Shown in pieces: positions 5,751 through 13,117 of a stretch of 64,000 nucleotides of DNA; within the stretch, counting starts at the first letter, position 1; each line of letters opens with the position of its first letter. Under the pieces are notes generated by a model. That model ran no database searches. It had not been told where the DNA came from and saw only the letters and a program-made list of their open reading frames with translations. Source of the DNA: Bacteroidota bacterium (lineage in GTDB: Bacteria; Bacteroidota; Bacteroidia; Chitinophagales; Saprospiraceae); contig JASBVF010000016.1 of the NCBI GenBank assembly GCA_030147525.1, forward strand, positions 62,001 through 126,000, read 5' to 3'. Made by a program: the position numbers and the translations under genes.

Positions 5751-8700
5751 ATGTATCGTGAATTTAAAAACCTGAACCTCCCCGAAATCGACCGGGAACT
5801 CCTCGCCTTCTGGGAGCGGGAAAAAATCTTCGAAAAAAGCGTCGAACAACGCCCGAAAGACAACCGCTACGTCTTCTACGAAGGCCCGCCAAGCGCCAAC
5901 GGAAAGCCCGGTATCCACCACGTGATGGCCCGCACCATCAAGGATTTGTTCTGCCGCTACCAGACGCTGAAAGGCAAACGGGTGGAGCGCAAAGGCGGTT
6001 GGGACACTCACGGCTTGCCCATCGAACTCAGCGTGGAAAATGAACTCGGTATCACCAAGGAAGACATCGGCACCAAAATCTCGGTGGACGACTACAACCG
6101 TAAGTGCCGGGAAACGGTCATGCAGTACAAAGATTTGTGGGACGATATCACCCGTAAAATGGGCTACTGGGTGGACCTCGACAACCCCTACATCACCTAC
6201 GAAAACGAGTACATCGAAAGCGTGTGGTGGCTGCTGAAACAGCTGTACAGCAAGGACTTGCTCTACAAGGGCTACACCATTCAACCCTACTCGCCTGGGG
6301 CGGGCACCGGACTCAGTTCGCACGAGTTGAACCTGCCCGGCTGCTACAAGGAAGTGACGGATACGACCGCAGTGGCGCTTTTCAAAGTGGTGAAAAACGA
6401 GAAGTCGCAGTTCCTTTTTGAAAACGAAACGGAAGACGTCCGCATCGCCGCCTGGACGACTACGCCCTGGACGCTGCCTTCGAACACCGCCCTCACCGTC
6501 GGCCCGAAAATCGAGTACGTGAAGGTGAAAACCGTCAACCCGTACACCGACCAGCCCGTGAGCGTGGTCATGGCGGCGGAATTAGTGAAAAACTGGTTCG
6601 GCGCAAAGAACCAACCCGAAGTTTTGGAACAAAAAAATGGCATCACCGCAGCCCAACTCGAAGGCGTCCGCTACGAGCCGCTGCTCGATTTCGGCAACCC
6701 TATCGAGCCATTGCTGGGTTTTGACAGTGAAATGCACACCGATGCCTACCGGGTGCTCGTGGAGGATTTTGTGACCACCGAAGACGGTACCGGCGTGGTA
6801 CACACGGCCCCTAGCTTCGGTGCCGACGACATGAAGGCCGGTAAAAATAACGGCATCGGCGCCCTCACATTGGTGGACAAACAAGGGAAATTCAAGGATA
6901 CGGTCGGCGAGTTTTCCGGTCGGTATGTGAAAAATTACCTTGACGACCCCAACTGGGTCAATGTGGACATCGACATCGCCGTGAAACTCAAGCACGAGGG
7001 CAAGGCGCTCAATGTCGCAAAATACCCGCACAACTACCCGCACTGCTGGCGCACCGACAAGCCCGTACTTTACTACCCGCTCGACAGTTGGTTCGTCCGG
7101 GCGAGCGCCTGCAAGGAGCGCATGTTTGAACTCAATAAAACCATCAACTGGAAGCCTGCCAGCACCGGTGAAGGCCGCTTCGGCAAGTGGCTCGAAAACC
7201 TCCAGGACTGGAACCTCAGCCGCAGCCGCTACTGGGGCATCCCGCTCCCGATCTGGCGCACAGCGGATGGCAAACAGGAAAAATGCATCGGCTCGGTGGA
7301 GGAGTTGAGGGCTGAAATTGCGAAAGCGAACGAAAAACTCGGCTTCAGCCAGCAGGCGCCCGCCGACCTGCACCGGCCCTATATCGACGACGTGGTGCTG
7401 GTGGCTGAAAACGGAGAAGAAATGCGCCGTGAACTTGACCTCATCGACGTGTGGTTCGACAGCGGCTCCATGCCCTATGCTCAGTGGCACTACCCAATGG
7501 AGAACCAGGAGGTGTTTAAAAATAACTTCCCCGCCGACTTCATCGCCGAAGGCGTGGACCAGACCCGTGGCTGGTTTTACACCCTGCACGCCATCGCTAC
7601 GATGGTGTTCGACAGTGTGGCTTTTAAAAATGTCGTTTCCAACGGACTCGTGCTCGACAAGGATGGCAACAAAATGTCCAAGCGCCTCGGCAACGCCGTC
7701 GATCCGTTCGAGACGCTCGAAAAATATGGCACCGACGCCACTCGCTGGTACATGATCTCCAACGCTTCGCCGTGGGACAACCTGAAATTTGACCTGAAAG
7801 GCATCGAGGAAGTGCAGCGCAAGTTTTTCGGCACGCTTTACAACACGTACAGTTTCTTCGCCCTCTACGCCAACATCGACAACTGGACGATGGACGAAAT
7901 GAACGTGATGCCCTACGACAAGCGCACCGAACTCGACCGCTGGATTATTTCAAAACTCTACAGCCTCGTCGCCCTCTACAACGAAGCTATGGACGACTAC
8001 GAGCCGACGAAAGCCGCCCGTGCCATCGAGAACTTTGTGGATGAGCACCTGTCAAACTGGTACGTACGCCTCAGCCGCCGCAGATTCTGGAAGGGTGAAA
8101 TGAACGACGACAAGCAGGCAGCTTACCAGACGCTGTTCGAGTGCCTGATGGTGGTGGGTCAGCTCAGCGCCAGCCTTGCACCATTTTTCGCTGACTGGCT
8201 GTACCGCAATTTGACCTCACCCATCCGGGAAAAAGCGAAGGCGAACAACACGCCGCTGCGCCACGAGTCCGTCCACCTGAGCGACCTGACGAAGCCGGAG
8301 CCGGACAAAGTGGACAAGGAACTGGAACAGCGCATGGACTACGCCCAGCGCATTTCATCCCTCATTTTGTCGCTTCGCAAACGGGAAAATCTGCGGGTGC
8401 GCCAGCCGCTGCAAAAAGTGATGCTCCCGATCCTCGACGAGCGTTTCATCAAACAGGTGGAAGGCGTGAAAAACCTCATCCTGGCCGAGACGAACATCAA
8501 GGAAATCGAGTACGTGACTGACACGGCGGGCGTTATTTCGAAGAAAATCAAACCCAATTTCAAAACCCTCGGCAAGCGCCTCGGCAAGCACATGAAAGCT
8601 GCCTCCGCCGCCATCGGCGCTATGAGCCAGGACGATATTTCCGCCATTGAAAAATCCGGCGCTTACCTGCTGGAAGTCGATGGCGAAAAATACGACCTGA

Positions 8701-9059
8701 CGCTGGAGGACTTTGAAATCACTGCCGAAGACGTGCCAGGCTGGCTGGTCGCCACCGATGGCCCGCTCACCGTCGCCCTCGACGTGACGCTGACGGACGA
8801 ACTGCTCGCCGAAGGCACTGCCCGTGAGTTGGTGAATCGCATCCAGAACATCCGCAAGAGCAGCGATTTCAATGTGACGGATAAAATCCGGGTGCGCATC
8901 GAGAGCCACCCGAAACTGACGGAAGCGGTCGAGAAATTTGGCGACTACATCAGAGGTGAAGTGCTGGCGACTTCGCTGGCCCTGGCCGAAGGTGTCGATG
9001 GAGAAAAAGTCGAGCTATTCGAAGACCTGACGGTTGGGATCGAGGTGAGTTTGAACTGA
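5751..9059 (+). CDS. ileS: Isoleucyl-tRNA synthetase, type 2 (IleRS2) with GIHH motif
   Basis: This class I synthetase charges tRNA-Ile and edits misactivated valine. At 1102 residues it has the length of the eukaryote-like IleRS2 type and not of the roughly 930-residue IleRS1. The ATG at 5751 starts the conserved sequence (YREFKNLNLPEIDRELLAFWE). The class I signature, normally HIGH, aligns in PSANGKPGIHHV and reads GIHH at residues 54-57, with first and third residues exchanged. KMSKR is at about residues 641-645, GWDTHGLPIE is intact, the editing domain contains TTPWTLPSN, and DQTRGWFYTLH precedes the KMSKS loop. IleRS2 enzymes are known to be mupirocin tolerant, and GXHH variants have been reported as hyper-resistant. 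Transcription is predicted to be controlled by the leader attenuator. Confidence 0.95.
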   Translation: MYREFKNLNLPEIDRELLAFWEREKIFEKSVEQRPKDNRYVFYEGPPSANGKPGIHHVMARTIKDLFCRYQTLKGKRVERKGGWDTHGLPIELSVENELGITKEDIGTKISVDDYNRKCRETVMQYKDLWDDITRKMGYWVDLDNPYITYENEYIESVWWLLKQLYSKDLLYKGYTIQPYSPGAGTGLSSHELNLPGCYKEVTDTTAVALFKVVKNEKSQFLFENETEDVRIAAWTTTPWTLPSNTALTVGPKIEYVKVKTVNPYTDQPVSVVMAAELVKNWFGAKNQPEVLEQKNGITAAQLEGVRYEPLLDFGNPIEPLLGFDSEMHTDAYRVLVEDFVTTEDGTGVVHTAPSFGADDMKAGKNNGIGALTLVDKQGKFKDTVGEFSGRYVKNYLDDPNWVNVDIDIAVKLKHEGKALNVAKYPHNYPHCWRTDKPVLYYPLDSWFVRASACKERMFELNKTINWKPASTGEGRFGKWLENLQDWNLSRSRYWGIPLPIWRTADGKQEKCIGSVEELRAEIAKANEKLGFSQQAPADLHRPYIDDVVLVAENGEEMRRELDLIDVWFDSGSMPYAQWHYPMENQEVFKNNFPADFIAEGVDQTRGWFYTLHAIATMVFDSVAFKNVVSNGLVLDKDGNKMSKRLGNAVDPFETLEKYGTDATRWYMISNASPWDNLKFDLKGIEEVQRKFFGTLYNTYSFFALYANIDNWTMDEMNVMPYDKRTELDRWIISKLYSLVALYNEAMDDYEPTKAARAIENFVDEHLSNWYVRLSRRRFWKGEMNDDKQAAYQTLFECLMVVGQLSASLAPFFADWLYRNLTSPIREKAKANNTPLRHESVHLSDLTKPEPDKVDKELEQRMDYAQRISSLILSLRKRENLRVRQPLQKVMLPILDERFIKQVEGVKNLILAETNIKEIEYVTDTAGVISKKIKPNFKTLGKRLGKHMKAASAAIGAMSQDDISAIEKSGAYLLEVDGEKYDLTLEDFEITAEDVPGWLVATDGPLTVALDVTLTDELLAEGTARELVNRIQNIRKSSDFNVTDKIRVRIESHPKLTEAVEKFGDYIRGEVLATSLALAEGVDGEKVELFEDLTVGIEVSLN

Positions 9060-9066
9060 AAAAGCC

Positions 9067-9330
9067 ATGATTGTAACAAAAAAAGTCGCCGCACAGAAAA
9101 TATTCTCCTACCTCAACCACAAGGTTTCGCTTGACGAATTAGTGAATTGGGCAGAGACTGCGATCATGGAAGGAAACCTTGCTGAAAAGGACATGGAGGT
9201 GCTGATGTCAGTGCTGGGCCAATTAGGGCTTGCAGATGTCCGCTCCTTTGGACTTACCTGGGAGGATTGTCAGTCATTGATGAAAAAACTCGGATATTCG
9301 TTGCAGGTGGAGATGGAGGAAGCGGCATAA
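9067..9330 (+). CDS. Small unknown protein downstream of ileS
   Basis: I do not recognise this 87-residue protein. It starts 7 bp after the ileS stop and is probably co-transcribed with it. It is predicted to be entirely helical, with an amphipathic N-terminal half (KKVAAQKIFSYLNHKVSLDELVNWAE) and an acidic C-terminus; it has no signal peptide, membrane helix or cysteine motif. Proximity to ileS does not by itself imply a role in translation. Because it reads like a real protein and fills the space up to a strong hairpin, I take it to be a gene. Confidence 0.6.
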   Translation: MIVTKKVAAQKIFSYLNHKVSLDELVNWAETAIMEGNLAEKDMEVLMSVLGQLGLADVRSFGLTWEDCQSLMKKLGYSLQVEMEEAA

Positions 9331-9387
9331 ATCGATTTGACTTCGAAGTGAATTTGAACGATTTCACCGGAAAAAATGACAATACGC

Positions 9388-9430
9388 CATGAACGCCGGC
9401 AACAAATCGATTGTTGCCGGCCGTTTCATG
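9388..9430. terminator. Bidirectional hairpin between ileS operon and cytochrome gene
   Basis: CCGGCAACAA (9396-9405) pairs perfectly with TTGTTGCCGG (9411-9420), extended outward by CATGAA/TTCATG. It lies between two convergent genes and probably ends both transcripts, although T runs are short. Confidence 0.6.
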
Positions 9431-9473
9431 GACGCTCAAGTCAGATAGTTGAGCTTTTAAATCGAGAGGGAAT

Positions 9474-9923
9474 TTACTGTTGGATCGATTTCAGGTAAGC
9501 GACAATGTGGTCAATTTTTTCCTCAAGCACTTTGTCATCTGTAATGTTTTCCGACTTTTTGAAAGTTTCCCACCAGGCAGGCATTTCACCGGTTTCGTTG
9601 TGGCCGGGCACATTTTCAACACCCGCAATAATTTTAGCGATTTCTTCGTCCGGGAAAACTCCGTTCCGGCGCTGAGCGATGGTTCTCAGGTCGGATGGCG
9701 GCGCCTGAAGTTTGTCTGCCATATTTCCCTGCCCACTGCCATCTTCGCCGTGGCACATGACGCAGTAGGATTTATACCATTCTTCGCCTTCGGCAACGGG
9801 CGACTTGGCTTTGTCTTTTGAAATGTCGTTGCAGCTGAAGGCAAAAACGACGAGCCCAATCACGGAAATCAGCAGCCAGAAACTGCTGGATGTGGCTTTC
9901 CGTATTTGATTAACTTTTTTCAT
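9474..9923 (-). CDS. Lipoprotein monohaem cytochrome c
   Basis: The protein is probably an electron carrier anchored in the cell envelope. An N-terminal hydrophobic segment ends in VFAFSC, so Cys31 may be lipid modified. The haem site is CVMCH (Cys54, Cys57, His58) and GEMPAWW supplies the likely Met ligand. At 149 residues it holds a single class I cytochrome domain like those attached to sugar or alcohol dehydrogenases. Its redox partner is not evident from its neighbours; a much larger cytochrome-containing protein lies at 23.8-27.4 kb but is not linked to it. Confidence 0.85.
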   Translation of the reverse strand: MKKVNQIRKATSSSFWLLISVIGLVVFAFSCNDISKDKAKSPVAEGEEWYKSYCVMCHGEDGSGQGNMADKLQAPPSDLRTIAQRRNGVFPDEEIAKIIAGVENVPGHNETGEMPAWWETFKKSENITDDKVLEEKIDHIVAYLKSIQQ

Positions 9924-10036
9924 TTCACTGATAGTTTAAATTTCGGAGGAGACTTTTTTCAAACATTCGTTACACAAGTCTAACTGCTAATCGGAGGAAA
10001 CCGGGTGATTTTCGTCAATGCCCTCATTGTCATTTG

Positions 10037-10423
10037 TCAGTCATATTTTACCTGTTTCGCCCTTTGCCAATCCCGGTAATTTAACCAAACGCTCATGACC
10101 ACACTGACGATAAAAACGGCCAGTGTGCCGTAGTTAACCAGGTCGTGCGGCAGATCGGCCCCTGTGATTTCAAGAATCAGAAAATGGATGTAAGAGTTAC
10201 TGGTGTCGTGGTAGCCGAGTTGCCGCCGTACATCCCAGTGCCAGTCGGTGCAGAGGCAGTAGCCCCAGCCGTACCAGATACCCAGCCCGAACCACGACAG
10301 CGTCGTAAGCAGCAGCGTGGCCAAGTTCCATTTTCTCAGCTTCGCAAACATCCACCCGAACGTGTTGAAAAGCGTCCAGGAGGTGTGAAAAACGAAGAAG
10401 AAATAGTCGAGGAAGTGAAGCAT
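10037..10423 (-). CDS. DUF2784-like integral membrane protein
   Basis: The 128-residue protein has about four hydrophobic helices and matches my recollection of the DUF2784 family: an N-terminal FHTSWTLFNTFGW segment with an early His, then GLGIWYGWGYCLCTDWHW in the middle, followed by SYIHFLI. Function is unknown. It is divergent from the aromatic amino acid operon, with about 140 bp between its start and the first promoter element of that operon. The family assignment was made from memory of short motifs and is less certain than the membrane topology. Confidence 0.7.
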   Translation of the reverse strand: MLHFLDYFFFVFHTSWTLFNTFGWMFAKLRKWNLATLLLTTLSWFGLGIWYGWGYCLCTDWHWDVRRQLGYHDTSNSYIHFLILEITGADLPHDLVNYGTLAVFIVSVVMSVWLNYRDWQRAKQVKYD

Positions 10424-10538
10424 TTGACAGCAAATTTTAATGGTGAAACGGGTTTCTGAAAAGACAGTCTGCCCCGGAATATGAACAAAATCCAGCCTTT
10501 GGCGGTCGTAATTTTTTTTAATCGGATTTCGCTCTGCC

Positions 10539-10570
10539 CTTGCATCCCAAAAATTAATCGCCTAAGTTTG
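10539..10570 (+). promoter_or_regulatory. Promoter of the phenylalanine/tyrosine operon
   Basis: CTTG (10539-10542) and TAAGTTTG (10563-10570) are separated by 20 bases, matching the Bacteroidota -33/-7 pair (TTTG, about 19-20 bp, TAnnTTTG) with an exact -7. The first leader peptide starts 19 bp downstream, so the leader RNA would have a very short untranslated start. Confidence 0.6.
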
Positions 10571-10588
10571 TCGCACAATCAGTCAATC

Positions 10589-10642
10589 ATGAACCTGTTT
10601 TCGAACACATATTTTAGCTTTTACTTTTACGGTACTCCGTAA
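10589..10642 (+). CDS. Phe/Tyr leader peptide 1
   Basis: This 17-codon frame encodes MNLFSNTYFSFYFYGTP. It has four Phe and three Tyr codons, six of them within the last ten residues. A terminator follows 46 bp after its stop. Its end (YG, Thr, Pro, stop, then GGGAC) is the same as that of the second leader peptide 95 bp downstream, so the two modules look like a duplication. It resembles the pheL leader of enteric bacteria in composition. It should sense charged tRNA-Phe and tRNA-Tyr together, which suits an operon making both amino acids. Confidence 0.8.
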   Translation: MNLFSNTYFSFYFYGTP

Positions 10643-10687
10643 GGGACGGCTGAGTTTTGTTGTTCAACAGGTTTGAAAATAAAATTT

Positions 10688-10717
10688 AAAAGTCCCGCTT
10701 GACGGGGCTTTTTTTTT
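10688..10717 (+). terminator. Terminator of attenuator 1
   Basis: A 10-bp stem, AAAAGTCCCG (10688-10697) against CGGGGCTTTT (10703-10712) with one G-T wobble and a 5-base loop, is followed by an unbroken T run to 10717. Confidence 0.8.
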
Positions 10718-10736
10718 GCCTTAAACGCAAGTAACC

Positions 10737-10799
10737 ATGTTCCCTAACCACGCAAACTATTTCTTTTTTGGTTTTTATTTTTTCTATGGTTCGCCATGA
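10737..10799 (+). CDS. Phe/Tyr leader peptide 2
   Basis: This 20-codon frame encodes MFPNHANYFFFGFYFFYGSP, with seven Phe and three Tyr codons; nine of the last thirteen residues are Phe or Tyr. It starts 20 bp after the terminator of module 1 and ends 39 bp before a second, stronger terminator. The stop is followed at once by GGGACTTT, as in module 1. The composition is so extreme for a 20-residue frame, and so well matched to the operon's products, that a regulatory role is very likely. Confidence 0.85.
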   Translation: MFPNHANYFFFGFYFFYGSP

Positions 10800-10838
10800 G
10801 GGACTTTGGTTTTGTGTTTTTCAAAAAATGAAAAATCG

Positions 10839-10868
10839 AAAAAAGTCCCGCACCGCCGGGACTTTTTT
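10839..10868 (+). terminator. Terminator of attenuator 2
   Basis: A 12-bp stem, AAAAAAGTCCCG (10839-10850) against CGGGACTTTTTT (10857-10868) with a 6-base loop; the T run forms the end of the 3' arm. It lies 18 bp before the pheA start codon. Confidence 0.85.
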
Positions 10869-10886
10869 GTTTTAAAAAACTTCGAA

Positions 10887-11786
10887 ATGAACGTAACGAC
10901 AACGATAACCGAAAATTCAGAAGCGCCCGCCAGTATCGAGCCTGCCAGGCTTCGGGTCGCCATCCAGGGCGTGGCAGGCGCATTTCACGACATTGCCGCC
11001 CGGCAGTTTTTCGGCCACGACCGGGTGGAGATCATTCCTGCTCACACCTTCGAAGAGCTGGTGTTTTTGGTTGAAAATAATGGCGCCGACACCGGCCTCA
11101 TGGCTATCGAAAATACGCTCGCCGGCAGCATCATGAACAACTACCGGCTACTCTACCACGCCGGTTTGCAGGCCACCGGCGAGGTTTACCTCCGCATCCA
11201 CCAAAATCTGATGGCCCTCCCCGGCCAGTCCGTCGAAGACTTGACCGAAGTTTACTCCCACCCGATGGCAATTGCCCAGTGCGAAGTCTGGTTCAGGCAG
11301 TATCCGCACATCCGCCTCATAGAAGCGGAGGACACGGCCCTGAGTGCCCGCATGATCCGGGAAGGTCAGCTTTCCCACGCAGGTGCCATTGCCAGCGACC
11401 TTGCTGCCAGCATGTACGGCCTCGAAATCCTGGCTGGCAGTATTGAAACCAACAAAAAAAATTACACCCGCTTCCTGGTTTTAGAGCGTCAGCAGGAAGC
11501 TGCCGCCCGCACCGGTACCAACAAAGTTTCGATTTGTTTCGCCGTTTCCCACGAGGTCGGTAGCCTGCACCGGGTGCTGAGCGTGATGGCCGCCTACGAG
11601 CTGAATTTGACCAAAATCCAGTCCACGCCCATCATGGGAAAGCCGTGGGAATATTTCTTTTTCGTCGATTTCGTGTGCGCTGGGCAGATGGACTGGAAGC
11701 AAGCCGTTGAGGCCATCCGTCCGCTGACGGCCGATTTGAAAGTGCTGGGAGCTTACCCCCAGGGAAACCGCCAATTCAGAGATTGA
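10887..11786 (+). CDS. pheA: Prephenate dehydratase
   Basis: The enzyme converts prephenate to phenylpyruvate, the Phe-specific step. ATG 10887 was chosen because an upstream in-frame TTG would place the terminator inside the coding region. The catalytic domain starts RVAIQGVAGAFHDIAARQFFG and contains MAIENTLAGSI, YSHPMAIAQC and the catalytic motif TRF (NYTRFLVL) near residue 195. An ACT domain follows (HEVGSLHRVLSVMAAYELNLTKIQSTP); the usual Phe-binding ESRP is replaced by QSTP, so feedback by Phe may be altered. There is no chorismate mutase domain; that is fused to the DAHP synthase of the same operon. It is the first gene after the two attenuators. Confidence 0.93.
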   Translation: MNVTTTITENSEAPASIEPARLRVAIQGVAGAFHDIAARQFFGHDRVEIIPAHTFEELVFLVENNGADTGLMAIENTLAGSIMNNYRLLYHAGLQATGEVYLRIHQNLMALPGQSVEDLTEVYSHPMAIAQCEVWFRQYPHIRLIEAEDTALSARMIREGQLSHAGAIASDLAASMYGLEILAGSIETNKKNYTRFLVLERQQEAAARTGTNKVSICFAVSHEVGSLHRVLSVMAAYELNLTKIQSTPIMGKPWEYFFFVDFVCAGQMDWKQAVEAIRPLTADLKVLGAYPQGNRQFRD

Positions 11787-11866
11787 GAAATTGAGAAATT
11801 TGAAATTTTGAGACGCTGAAAATCAATTGGTTAGTAATTTCTCAATTTCGAATTTCTCAATTTCAA
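11785..11866. repeat. Octamer-word tract folding into a 21-bp hairpin between pheA and aminotransferase
   Basis: The left arm (11787-11807) and right arm (11844-11864) are inverted copies over 21 bp with one mismatch. Each arm is itself made of 8-bp words such as GAGAAATT repeated. The loop is 36 bases. It fills the whole gap inside the operon, so it probably tunes or protects the mRNA and does not simply end it. The 16 bases at 11785-11800 recur identically at 38231-38246. Confidence 0.7.
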
Positions 11867-13117
11867 ATGAATTTTAAAATGAGTGACCAACCGATCATAC
11901 AACCCGCCAAGCGGCTCGGCAACGTGCAGGAGTACTATTTTTCAAAAAAACTCCGTGAAATCGCTGACATGCGTAGCCGTGGCATCGATGTGCTGAACCT
12001 TGGCATCGGCAGTCCGGACCTGCCGCCTTCGCCGGAGGTGACGGCCCTGCTCGGAGAGCAGAGTTGCCTGCACGACGTCCACGCTTACCAGCCCTACCTC
12101 GGCGTACCCGAATTGCGGCAGGGCTTCGCTGCGTGGTACCGCCGTTTTTTCAATGTGGAACTGAATCCCGGCACTGAAATTCTGCCGCTCATCGGCTCGA
12201 AGGAGGGCATCGTTCACATCGCCATGACCTTCCTCGAAGCAGGCGATCAGGCCCTCGTGCCCAACCCCGGCTACCCGTCGTACCGGGCTGCCTCCGAACT
12301 GGCGGGCGCTGAAGTTGTGGAGTACAAATTGCAGGAGGAAAATGGCTGGCAACCCGACTTGGCGGCACTCGAAAAACTGGATTTGACCCAAGTCAAGATC
12401 ATGTGGGTCAACTACCCGAATATGCCCACCGGTGCCCGTGCTACCCGGCAGTTTTTTGAAAATTTGATCGCCTTCGGCAAGCGCCATAAAATCCTGATCG
12501 TCAACGACAACCCCTACAGTTTCATCCTCAATGACCGGCACCTGAGCCTGCTCTCCGTATCCGGGGCGAAAGAGGTGGCGCTTGAGTTGAACTCCCTCAG
12601 CAAGTCGCACAACATGGCCGGCTGGCGGGTGGGCATGTTGGCGGGCCGGGCGGACTACCTCTCGCATGTCATCCGTTTCAAAAGCAACATGGATTCCGGC
12701 ATGTTCAAGCCCGTGCAACTGGCTGCGGCGCTGGCCCTGCAGGCCGACGAGAATTGGTACGAAAACCTGAACGCCATTTACCGCAAACGCCGGGAGCGGG
12801 TGCATGAGCTACTCGGCCTGCTCGGTTGCACGTGGGAATCGGATTCGATGGGCATGTTCGTTTGGGCAAAAATCCCGGCAGGGTGGAGCAACGGCATCGC
12901 CCTGACGGATGCGATCCTCGAAAAAGCACATGTTTTCATCACCCCCGGCGGCATCTTCGGCTCGCAGGGAGATGGCTACATCCGGGTATCATTGTGCAGT
13001 CGGGAGGAAGTGTTCGAAGAGGCCATTTCAAGGATAAAAATGCACAGCGATTTGAACAGGGAACCCCATTCCTCAAAACCATCAAACCATCACGCCATCA
13101 AACCATCCACCGTATGA
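11867..13117 (+). CDS. PLP-dependent class I/II aminotransferase (aromatic operon)
   Basis: The enzyme probably transaminates phenylpyruvate and hydroxyphenylpyruvate to Phe and Tyr. Fold type I features are present: LGIGSPDLPPS, PNPGYPSYRAASELAGAEVV, the Asn/Asp/Tyr pocket in VNYPNMPTGARAT and VNDNPYSF, the PLP lysine in SLSKSHNMAGWRVG, and the Arg near the end in GYIRVSLC. The length of 416 residues is normal apart from the tail: the last 16 residues (SSKPSNHHAIKPSTV) are encoded by an 8-bp word repeat. A second possible start is ATG 11879. Its stop overlaps the tyrA start by 4 bp. Confidence 0.88.
   Translation: MNFKMSDQPIIQPAKRLGNVQEYYFSKKLREIADMRSRGIDVLNLGIGSPDLPPSPEVTALLGEQSCLHDVHAYQPYLGVPELRQGFAAWYRRFFNVELNPGTEILPLIGSKEGIVHIAMTFLEAGDQALVPNPGYPSYRAASELAGAEVVEYKLQEENGWQPDLAALEKLDLTQVKIMWVNYPNMPTGARATRQFFENLIAFGKRHKILIVNDNPYSFILNDRHLSLLSVSGAKEVALELNSLSKSHNMAGWRVGMLAGRADYLSHVIRFKSNMDSGMFKPVQLAAALALQADENWYENLNAIYRKRRERVHELLGLLGCTWESDSMGMFVWAKIPAGWSNGIALTDAILEKAHVFITPGGIFGSQGDGYIRVSLCSREEVFEEAISRIKMHSDLNREPHSSKPSNHHAIKPSTV
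13071..13110. repeat. In-gene octamer repeat encoding the aminotransferase tail
   Basis: Five octamers in a row: CCTCAAAA, CCATCAAA, CCATCACG, CCATCAAA, CCATCCAC. They encode most of the low-complexity C-terminal tail of the aminotransferase and end 3 bp before the tyrA start codon. Confidence 0.65.

Larger units (their letters stand above)
10589..10717 (+). promoter_or_regulatory. First Phe/Tyr transcription attenuator
   Basis: Leader peptide 1 is followed directly by GGGAC (10643-10647), which can pair with GTCCC (10692-10696) in the 5' arm of the terminator at 10688-10717. The alternative is CCGT/ACGG (10637-10640 with 10646-10649), which hides GGGAC. A ribosome stalled at the Phe/Tyr codons 10610-10630 would leave GGGAC free and prevent termination. 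The antiterminator is only five base pairs here, weaker than in the second module. Confidence 0.65.
10737..10868 (+). promoter_or_regulatory. Second Phe/Tyr transcription attenuator
   Basis: GGGACTTT at 10800-10807, touching the leader stop codon (10797-10799), is perfectly complementary over eight bases to AAAGTCCC at 10842-10849, the 5' arm of the terminator at 10839-10868. A ribosome at the stop codon would cover GGGACTTT and let the terminator form; a ribosome stalled in the Phe/Tyr codons 10758-10787 would leave it free to sequester the arm. Two attenuators in series should give tighter repression when amino acids are plentiful and a wider range of output. Confidence 0.8.

Noticed and set aside
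6582-7589. Long minus-strand open frame (335 codons) within ileS
   Set aside because: It is antisense to the middle of a clear isoleucyl-tRNA synthetase and has the low-complexity composition of a shadow frame in codon-biased DNA.
10806-10886. Upstream TTG start for pheA
   Set aside because: It would put the second terminator and antiterminator inside the coding region; the ATG at 10887 directly precedes the conserved sequence.
11942-12805. Minus-strand open frame (287 codons) within the aminotransferase gene
   Set aside because: Fully covered by a well-supported gene on the other strand; no recognisable domain.
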